Shown here piece by piece: positions 27,448 to 33,066 of a stretch of DNA of 33,066 nucleotides. How positions within the stretch are numbered: the stretch's first letter is position 1; every line of letters begins with the position of its first letter. A program made the position numbers and the translations under genes. The notes beneath the pieces were generated by a model that saw only the letters and a program-made list of their open reading frames with translations, had not been told where the DNA came from and did no database searches. The stretch lies in assembly GCA_946480845.1 (NCBI GenBank), contig CAMLLJ010000002.1:1-33066 (forward strand), written 5' to 3'. This DNA is from an uncultured Gemmatimonadota bacterium (GTDB lineage Bacteria; Gemmatimonadota; Gemmatimonadetes; Gemmatimonadales; GWC2-71-9).

Positions 27448-28962
27448 TTAGCGAAGGGGCCGGCCCACCGCCGCCTCGAGCGCGGCGATGGCGATGTGGT
27501 ATCCGTAGACCGCGTTGATGTACTCGCCCTCGGCCTGCTGCACCTGGTTCTGCGCGTCGGACAGCTCCAGCGCCGTGCCGCTGCCGAGACGGTAGCGGTC
27601 CTGCGCGAGGCGGAGCTGCTCGCGGGCCGCATCCCGGCTCGCGCCCTGCACGGCGATCGAGCGGTACGCCGTGCCCAGCGCGAGGAAGCGCCCGTGCACG
27701 TCGGCGCGCACCGCAAGCCGCCGCGCCCGCACCGCCTCGTCCGCATCCTCGCGCTGCGCCCGCGCCTGGGAGACCCGGAGCGTGCGGCCAAAGCCGGTGA
27801 AGATCGGCAGCGAGACGCGGATGTTGGCGCTGAAGGGCGAGCGCCGGTAGCTGAACGGGAAGACGTTGTTCTGGTCCCGGAAGCCGCTGATCACCTCGGG
27901 CCGGAGCGTCGTCGGGTCCTGCAGCCCGGAGGAGACCAGGCAGTCGTTCACCGGCAGGCCGGCGCTCGCGCGGATCTGGTTGTTCTCCTGGCAGCTCGCG
28001 AACTGGGCCTGGGCGCCGGCCAGCGTCTGTCCCAGGATCAGGTTCTCATCGGTGAACTCCTGGGCGAAGCCGCTCCAGCCCGCGTTGAGCGAAAGCGAGG
28101 GGAGGTAGTCCGCCCTGGCCGCCGTCAGCGCGGCCCCGAAGGCCGACTCCTGCGCCCGCAGCGAACGCAGCGTCGGGTTCTCCTGGTCGGCGAGCGCGAG
28201 CAGCTGCTCGAGCTGGAACTCGGGTGCCGTGACGGGGAACGAATCGGTGAGTGCCAGGTCCTGGACCGGCACCGGCGACTCGACGCCCATGCGGCGCAGC
28301 AACTCCAGCTTCGCCTCGTTCGACGACTGCTCGGCCCTGAGCAGCGCGACCTCCGCCGTGCCCTTGTCCACTTCCGCCTTGCGGACGTCGAGCAGCGTGG
28401 TCTGGCCCACCTGGTAGCGCGCCTGGGCCAGCCGCAGGAAGTCGTCGTTGCGCTGGACCTGCTGGCGCGCCACGTCCACCTGCGCCGCCGCCTGGAGCGC
28501 GACCAGGTACTGCGTGGTCACGTCCACCTTGAGCCCGATCCCGGCGGCCGCGATGTCCTCCTCGGTGGCATGCTGCTGCGCCCTGGCCTGCGCCGGTCCC
28601 GTCAGCGTATTGCCGTCGAGGCGCCACGACACTCCGATCGAATAGTCGGAATTGTAGGACGGTGAGCTCTGCTGGAACTCCTGCCCGCCGAACTGCGACG
28701 ATCCGGAGCCGGTGTAGCCGAAACCGGCCGACGCACTCGCGGACGGAAGGAACAGCGTGCTCAGGGCGTTCCGGACGGCCCAGCGCGCCGGCGCCGCGTT
28801 GTTGAGCGTCTGGCGGTAGGCGGGGCTGTTGGCACGCGCCTGCCCCAGTGCCTCCTCGAGCGTCAGCGTCGCGGCGGGTGCGCGAACGGCCGTGGTGTCC
28901 TGCGCCGTGAGCGCGGCGAACGGCATGAGCGTGAGTGCGGCGAGCGCGGTCCAGCGATTCAT
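27448..28962 (-). CDS. TolC-like outer-membrane channel protein
   Basis: A 504-residue outer-membrane efflux protein with a signal peptide (about 1-20, [13 protein letters not shown]). Two repeated coiled-coil halves are seen, each with long Ala/Gln-rich helices ([20 protein letters not shown] near 185-205; [20 protein letters not shown] near 450). Both contain the family RYxxG-type ending, and [17 protein letters not shown] is a classic OEP motif. It is first in the TolC-adaptor-ATPase-permease operon. ATG 28962 is chosen because of the signal peptide and AAAGGAA upstream. A hairpin leader precedes it. Confidence 0.94.
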   Translation of the reverse strand: MNRWTALAALTLMPFAALTAQDTTAVRAPAATLTLEEALGQARANSPAYRQTLNNAAPARWAVRNALSTLFLPSASASAGFGYTGSGSSQFGGQEFQQSSPSYNSDYSIGVSWRLDGNTLTGPAQARAQQHATEEDIAAAGIGLKVDVTTQYLVALQAAAQVDVARQQVQRNDDFLRLAQARYQVGQTTLLDVRKAEVDKGTAEVALLRAEQSSNEAKLELLRRMGVESPVPVQDLALTDSFPVTAPEFQLEQLLALADQENPTLRSLRAQESAFGAALTAARADYLPSLSLNAGWSGFAQEFTDENLILGQTLAGAQAQFASCQENNQIRASAGLPVNDCLVSSGLQDPTTLRPEVISGFRDQNNVFPFSYRRSPFSANIRVSLPIFTGFGRTLRVSQARAQREDADEAVRARRLAVRADVHGRFLALGTAYRSIAVQGASRDAAREQLRLAQDRYRLGSGTALELSDAQNQVQQAEGEYINAVYGYHIAIAALEAAVGRPLR

Positions 28963-29002
28963 GGGCGTTTCCTTTGCAGGGATTCGGCGACAGAAAGTCG
29001 TA

Positions 29003-29047
29003 CGGGAGGGGTATCGCAAAGGTTTCACCTTGCGACGGCCCCTCCCG
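29003..29047 (-). promoter_or_regulatory. Stable hairpin in the leader of the TolC-like operon
   Basis: Within the 130-bp gap before the TolC-like gene, CGGGAGGGG (29003-29011) pairs with CCCCTCCCG (29039-29047), TCGCAA (29014-29019) with TTGCGA (29030-29035) and GGT (29021-29023) with ACC (29027-29029) around a three-base loop. Only small internal bulges interrupt the 18 pairs. The transcript hairpin would end about 40 bases before the ATG. No T-run follows, so a leader structure or operator is more likely than a terminator of the preceding gene. Confidence 0.6.
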
Positions 29048-29075
29048 ATCGTGATGTCCTGCAGCGAGTTGCGGC

Positions 29076-29088
29076 CCTGACTATCAGG
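29076..29088. repeat. Short palindrome after the secreted-protein gene
   Basis: CCTGA (29076-29080) and TCAGG (29084-29088) flank CTA in a perfect 13-bp hyphenated palindrome just downstream of the unknown secreted protein's stop. It could be a protein operator for the TolC-like operon or chance. No partner copy was searched. Confidence 0.35.
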
Positions 29089-29092
29089 TGCC

Positions 29093-29737
29093 CTAGCGCT
29101 CCGCCAGGGTCACCGTCGTGCCGCTGCCCGGAAATTCCATGCGGGTGGGGTATCCGCCGGCCCCGAGCGTCAGCGTCCCACTGATCTCGCCCGAGAGGGT
29201 GATGCGCGTACCCGCCCCGGCGTCGCCTTCACTCCTGGCGAGGAGCTGCGCGCGGCGCCCGGTGCGGGGATAGATCGCAGTCATGCGGGTGCCCGCGGGC
29301 GTTGCCAGCGCCGCAACGGCGAGGTACAGCGCGTGCACGTTCTCATCGAGCAGGACGACGTTGGGCCCGCCGGGCACTTCCCGGCCCGCCTCGGACCCCT
29401 GGGTCTTGGTGCGGAGGATCACCCGCGCACCGGCCCCCGCCGCGAAGATGGTAGTCTGCCCGGCGTCGCCCTCGGCGTCGAGCTGGAAGAGGGAGAGCTG
29501 GCCGTCGGCGGTGCGCTCGAGGCGGACGCCGATCTTGCCACCGCGCGCCGCGGCGGGGTAGGTGGAGGACACGGTCAGCGTGGAGCCGGACCGGTCCCGG
29601 GCGCCGGGCTCGAGGGTGAACTCCTCGCGGCCGACCTCACCCCCGGAACGCGTTACGATGTAGGTGCCCGATGCCCGTTCCTGCGCCTGCAGCGGGAGGC
29701 CCAGCAGGAGGAACGAGCCGATCGCCAATAGTCGCAT
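29093..29737 (-). CDS. Secreted protein of unknown function
   Basis: A 214-residue protein not recognised as a named family. MRLLAIGSFLLLGLPLQAQ is a signal peptide, with cleavage probably after QAQ. The mature part is rich in beta-strand patterns and Gly, with alternating stretches such as GTYIVTRSGGEVGREEFTL and GTRITLSGEISGTLTLGAGG. It has no cysteine and no catalytic motif seen, so it may be a periplasmic lipocalin- or beta-barrel-like binding fold. It lies 18 bp after the creatininase-family gene on the same strand, which suggests one transcription unit. Confidence 0.75.
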   Translation of the reverse strand: MRLLAIGSFLLLGLPLQAQERASGTYIVTRSGGEVGREEFTLEPGARDRSGSTLTVSSTYPAAARGGKIGVRLERTADGQLSLFQLDAEGDAGQTTIFAAGAGARVILRTKTQGSEAGREVPGGPNVVLLDENVHALYLAVAALATPAGTRMTAIYPRTGRRAQLLARSEGDAGAGTRITLSGEISGTLTLGAGGYPTRMEFPGSGTTVTLAER

Positions 29738-29755
29738 TCGTGACTCCGGTCTCGG

Positions 29756-30472
29756 TCAGCAGAACTCGAGGCAACGCCTGACCTGCCCCAGTATGAATGT
29801 ATACAGCCGCTCCCCTTTTTGGGCCGAGGCCAGGCTGGGGTACCCGACCGAGCCGGGATAGCCCTCGGGGACCCGCCGGGTGGAGCCGGGCCGGAACTGG
29901 CGCCGGCTCGGGGGCAGTGCGTAATCCTGGGCCAGCTCCATCCGCACCAGGTCCGGGGCGATGTAGAGCAGGAGGGAGGTGTCCAGCTCGCCGCCCTGGA
30001 CCGGCATCTCCGGGTGCTCGAGCAGGCCGTGGAAATCGAGCGCGAAGACGTCCACGACCACCACCTGGGCTGTCTCGGAACGGATCGTGCTCAGCGCTTC
30101 CTGGTGCGCGTCGTTGGCCTGGGCGGTGAGGATCAGGATCTCGCGGACGCCTGCCCCCGTCTCCCACGACTCGATAAGTTCGTTCATCACCTTGTGCAGG
30201 GTCTTCCGCTGCAGGGCGGCGCCCCCCGGGAACGACGGCGATCGGCTGTGCACGCCGTATTCCACCGTGGGAGCCCGGAGCACGCCCGCGCCCGACGACA
30301 GGTCGTCCGCCAGCCGTTCGACGATCAGCGTATCGCAGCCGAGCGGAAGGTGGGGTCCGTGCTGCTCGGTCGTGCCGACCGGGACGATCAGCGTGGGCCG
30401 CACCTCCAGCCGCTCCCGGATGGTGCTCGGGTTCAGCTCCTTCAATCGCCAGGGACGTCCGTCTTGAGGCAT
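29756..30472 (-). CDS. Creatininase-family protein with an altered metal motif
   Basis: A 238-residue amidohydrolase-like protein; family members open amide rings, for example creatinine or pyrroloquinoline-type and mycofactocin precursors, using two metals. The N-terminal LIVPVGTTEQHGPHLPLG followed by CDTLI carries the Glu, His and Asp metal ligands. GGELDTSLLLYIAPDLV is the later conserved region. The typical NGHGGN stretch is replaced by AQANDAHQEAL, removing the usual ligand histidine position. ATG 30472 is favoured because it gives the usual family N-terminus (PWRLKELNPS). The 5' end overlaps the divergent gene if that starts at TTG 30464. Confidence 0.83.
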   Translation of the reverse strand: MPQDGRPWRLKELNPSTIRERLEVRPTLIVPVGTTEQHGPHLPLGCDTLIVERLADDLSSGAGVLRAPTVEYGVHSRSPSFPGGAALQRKTLHKVMNELIESWETGAGVREILILTAQANDAHQEALSTIRSETAQVVVVDVFALDFHGLLEHPEMPVQGGELDTSLLLYIAPDLVRMELAQDYALPPSRRQFRPGSTRRVPEGYPGSVGYPSLASAQKGERLYTFILGQVRRCLEFC

Positions 30473-33066
30473 CTCGCTCGCTGGTGGCTGGTGATGGGAC
30501 TCGCGGCGGCAATCGCAGCCGCAGAGTGGCTCCGGGCGCCGGGGCCGGTCATCGCCGGCGTCGTTGTCGCCGTCTGCCTGGCGGGATGCGCCGGCGCCTG
30601 GCGGCACCGCGGCGGGGGGCACCGGGTCGAGGCGGGGCTCGTGGCCCTGGCGCTGCTGCTCATGGCCGCCCAGGTCGTGGCGACCCAGGTGCGCCTCGCC
30701 GCGATCGAGCGCGACTGGCCGGCCCAGCGCGAGGCACGCATCGAAGCCTACGGCGCGCGCGTCGGCGGGGAGCTGCGCTCGGCGCTCCGGTCCGCCGTCA
30801 GGCTGGCCGAGGCCGGCGCCGCGGCCGCGGGCGGCGATCGCGCCGCCGCCTTCCGCGAGCTCGAGGAGGCGGTGTCCGAGCGCGGCATCGAGAGCGGCGT
30901 GGCGATCCTCGAGGCCGACGGCGCGCCCTGGGCGTGGGCCGGCCGGCACCGCATCGCCCCGGAGCCCGCGGGCGACTCGCTCGGGGTCCGGGCCAGTGGA
31001 TACTACGTGATCCTCGAGACGCGGCGCCACTCTGCCGGGCGCGTCGTCGTCGCCGGGGTGCTCATCTGGGCCGACTCCGCGGTGGCCGACCGCAGCCGGA
31101 GCCTCGCCGAGCGGTTCCGCCGCGAGACCGAGGTGGGCCTGCTGGTCTATTCGCCGGGCGCCGCGCCCGACAACAATCCCGACATCTTCGACTACACCGA
31201 GCCCACCACCGAGGGGCCGCGCATCCTCTTCAGCGTGCAGCCGGTGCCGCCGGAGCAGGACGAGGCGCGCCAGCGCGTTTTCGACCGCGGCGGGAACGCG
31301 GTCTTCTGGCTCGGGCTGGGCCTGCTCGCCATGATCGTCGGGTTCGCGCGCGGAACGCCCGAACGGCTGGCGGCGCTCCCCGCGCTGCTCTGGCTGGTCG
31401 CGCGCGCGCCCACCGGCGAGCTGCTCGGCGTTGAGGCGCTCTTCTCGTCCGCCACGCTCTCCGGCGCCTCGTTCGGCCCCATTGCAGCGTCGCCCGCCTC
31501 GCTCGCGCTGATCGGCGTCCTGCTCACGGCTGCGGCGATCTGGCTGTGGGGCAGGTCGCCGCTCCGCGGCATCGGCGCGCTCGCAGGCGCGGCAGCCGGC
31601 GTGGTCCTGTCGCCGCTCCTGGTCCTCCGCCTGGGGCAGAGCATCGTCCCCCCGCCCGGGGCGGGCGTCGGATTCTGGCTCACCATCCAGGGATCGTTGC
31701 TGCTGGTGGCCGCCCCGCTGGCCGTGGCGGCGGCGGCTTTGCTCCGGTGCGAAACCCCGCGCCCGCCCCGCTCCCGCGCGGCGGCCGGCATCGCGGCGGC
31801 GCTCGTGGCCGCAACGGCCGCGGTGCTGCTCGGCAATCCGGGCGCGCCGTGGCCGCTCTGGGTCGCACTGCTCTGGGTGCCGGCGCAGGTGCTGGTGGTG
31901 CTGCCGGCACCGCGCCTCGCAACGATCGCCGGCATCGCGGCCGTGCTGGGCAGTCTGGCCGCCGCAGTGGCCTGGCGGGCCGACGTCGCCGAGCGGCTCC
32001 AGCTCGCCGAAGCCGACGTGTCGCGTCTCGGCGCATCGGCCGACCCGCGCGCCCGGGTGCTGCTCGAGCGTTTCGGGAATACTGTCGCCGGCGCATCGGC
32101 ACCGGTCTCGGCCGCCGAGCTGTACGGTCTCTGGCGCGGCTCGGAGCTGGCCCGTGAGGGCTATCCGGTGCAGCTCGCGCTCTGGCGCGGCGCGGACGCG
32201 CCGGCGGCGGAGCTGCTCCTGGATTCGCTGGCGCTGCCGCGCGAGCTGGTGGGCGCCCTCGCCAGGGGAGGAGCTGACAGCGGCGCCCCGGCGCCACGGG
32301 AGATCCACGCGATCGCCGCGGTCCCCGGCGTACACCACGTCCTGGTGGAGCGGCTCGCGCCCGACGTGGCGGTGACCGCGGTGGTGGGACCCCGCTCGGC
32401 GCTGGTGGCACCCGACCGCCTGGGCCGGCTGCTCGATCCGAGCGCGCGGCATCCGGCTCCGTACCGGCTGACGCTCGCCTCGCCCGCGGGCGATCGCGGC
32501 AGCGGAGCGGATTCGCTCGTCTGGCGGAGGCAACGCGCGGGCATGATGGCGGAGCGGTCGATCGTGCTGCCCGGCGGGTCGCGGGTCGTGCGCGCGGCGG
32601 TGGACCTGCCGGGGCCCGCACAGCTCGCCGTGCGCGGACTGCTGGTCCTCTTCCTCGATATCGCGCTGCTGGCACTGCTCTGGGCCGGCGCCCGCGCGAT
32701 GCTGAGCGGGCGTGTGGTGGATCCGGGGTGGAGCCGGCTCAGCCGGTCCTTCCGCCTGCGCCTGGCGCTCGCGCTGGCCGCGTTCTTCGTGCTGCCGAGC
32801 GTGGCCTTCGCGGCGTGGTCGTTCGCGCACTTCGGGCAGGAGGCGGAGCGCGGCCGCGACCTCCTGATCGCCCAGACGCTGCGCGACGCCGCCCAGTCGG
32901 CAGGCTCGCTGCTCCGCACGCCGGGCGTGCCCCTGACCGATGCGCTGCGCGGGCTGAGCGAGCGGGTGAACGCCGACCTGGCCCTCTACCGCGGCGGTGC
33001 CCTCGTCGGCACCAGCGCGCCGGTGCTCCGCGACCTCGGCGTGGTGAGCCCGCTCCTCGATCCCCG
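30464..33066 (+). CDS. Large multi-pass membrane sensor protein, 5' part (probable sensor histidine kinase)
   Basis: One frame stays open from 30464 to the last base (867 codons, no stop), so this is a gene truncated by the window. TTG 30464 has AGGGA eight bases upstream and gives MRHLARWWLVMGLAAA; ATG 30494 is an alternative. The N-terminus has two or three helices (about 7-75). An extracytoplasmic segment (about 80-275) with a coiled region (RELEEAVSERGIESGVAILE) follows, then about seven or eight helices (278-504). A second soluble segment (about 505-720), two more helices (722-743, 767-788) and a helical sensor-like stretch (790-865) end the visible part. No kinase core is visible yet, so the kinase role is an inference from its size and layout. 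Confidence 0.65.
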   Translation, partial: MRHLARWWLVMGLAAAIAAAEWLRAPGPVIAGVVVAVCLAGCAGAWRHRGGGHRVEAGLVALALLLMAAQVVATQVRLAAIERDWPAQREARIEAYGARVGGELRSALRSAVRLAEAGAAAAGGDRAAAFRELEEAVSERGIESGVAILEADGAPWAWAGRHRIAPEPAGDSLGVRASGYYVILETRRHSAGRVVVAGVLIWADSAVADRSRSLAERFRRETEVGLLVYSPGAAPDNNPDIFDYTEPTTEGPRILFSVQPVPPEQDEARQRVFDRGGNAVFWLGLGLLAMIVGFARGTPERLAALPALLWLVARAPTGELLGVEALFSSATLSGASFGPIAASPASLALIGVLLTAAAIWLWGRSPLRGIGALAGAAAGVVLSPLLVLRLGQSIVPPPGAGVGFWLTIQGSLLLVAAPLAVAAAALLRCETPRPPRSRAAAGIAAALVAATAAVLLGNPGAPWPLWVALLWVPAQVLVVLPAPRLATIAGIAAVLGSLAAAVAWRADVAERLQLAEADVSRLGASADPRARVLLERFGNTVAGASAPVSAAELYGLWRGSELAREGYPVQLALWRGADAPAAELLLDSLALPRELVGALARGGADSGAPAPREIHAIAAVPGVHHVLVERLAPDVAVTAVVGPRSALVAPDRLGRLLDPSARHPAPYRLTLASPAGDRGSGADSLVWRRQRAGMMAERSIVLPGGSRVVRAAVDLPGPAQLAVRGLLVLFLDIALLALLWAGARAMLSGRVVDPGWSRLSRSFRLRLALALAAFFVLPSVAFAAWSFAHFGQEAERGRDLLIAQTLRDAAQSAGSLLRTPGVPLTDALRGLSERVNADLALYRGGALVGTSAPVLRDLGVVSPLLDP

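Noticed and set aside
26272..28665. 797-codon open frame on the plus strand opposite the adaptor and TolC-like genes
   Set aside because: Antisense to clear family genes; His/Arg/Gly-rich with no domain.
30484..32157. Shorter plus-strand frames (for example 30484-31434, 30564-31010, 31546-32157) inside the large sensor gene
   Set aside because: They are off-frame shadows of the continuous 867-codon frame, which has hydrophobic helices and no stop.
30472..32830. Upstream extension of the creatininase-family frame to 32830 on the minus strand
   Set aside because: The extra 786 residues are Arg/Gly/Gln-rich with no domain and lie antisense to the sensor gene; ATG 30472 gives the family N-terminus.

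Overview
The window is very GC-rich, densely coded chromosomal DNA. The gene set suggests a soil or sediment bacterium of the Gemmatimonadota or a neighbouring deep lineage: a bacillithiol-type deacetylase (BshB1), an MglB/MglA-like pair, a split MacAB-TolC-like transporter with several unfused permeases, a secreted S9 peptidase and a DUF481 outer-membrane barrel. There is no 16S rRNA or other decisive marker, so the phylum is an inference. No phage, plasmid, insertion sequence, CRISPR array or tRNA was seen. No stretch longer than about 300 bases lacks a gene; the longest non-coding gap is about 200 bases (9850-10052).

Region 1 (1-6308, + strand) is housekeeping. It opens with the 3' end of the signal recognition particle RNA and a short 9-bp tandem repeat. 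Then come dnaX, a YbaB/EbfC-type protein, recR, a small membrane protein, a Roadblock (MglB-like) protein, an MglA-like GTPase, pgsA and cinA, mostly overlapping or a few bases apart. Region 2 (6305-9849, - strand) is a glyoxylate-shunt operon, aceB-aceA, coupled to a DUF481 outer-membrane barrel whose last codons are frameshifted. Region 3 (10053-11706, + strand) is grpE-dnaJ, divergent from aceB.

Region 4 (11713-30472, - strand) is almost 19 kb of genes in one direction. In transcription order they are: a creatininase-family protein; a secreted protein of unknown function; a TolC-like protein; a HlyD/MacA-like adaptor; one ABC ATPase; four ABC permeases arranged as two A-B pairs separated by a long palindromic repeat; a DUF4349 lipoprotein; bshB1; a cysteine desulfurase; mnmA; an S9 peptidase; a small 'holin superfamily IV' membrane protein; and ppk1. 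Region 5 (30464-end, + strand) is the first 867 codons of a very large multi-pass membrane protein, probably the sensor part of a signal-transduction protein. It runs off the window without a stop codon.

Functional groupings: DnaX, RecR and YbaB serve DNA replication, repair and nucleoid structure. MglB/MglA-like proteins suggest a polarity or surface-motility switch. AceB/AceA allow growth on acetate or fatty acids. The cysteine desulfurase and MnmA form a sulfur relay for tRNA 2-thiouridine. TolC, HlyD, ATPase and permeases form a trans-envelope export machine. The points most worth a second look are the duplicated permease pairs with a palindrome at their junction, the altered MglA-like GTPase, the frameshifted barrel gene, the large hidden sensor gene and the structured leader before the TolC gene.
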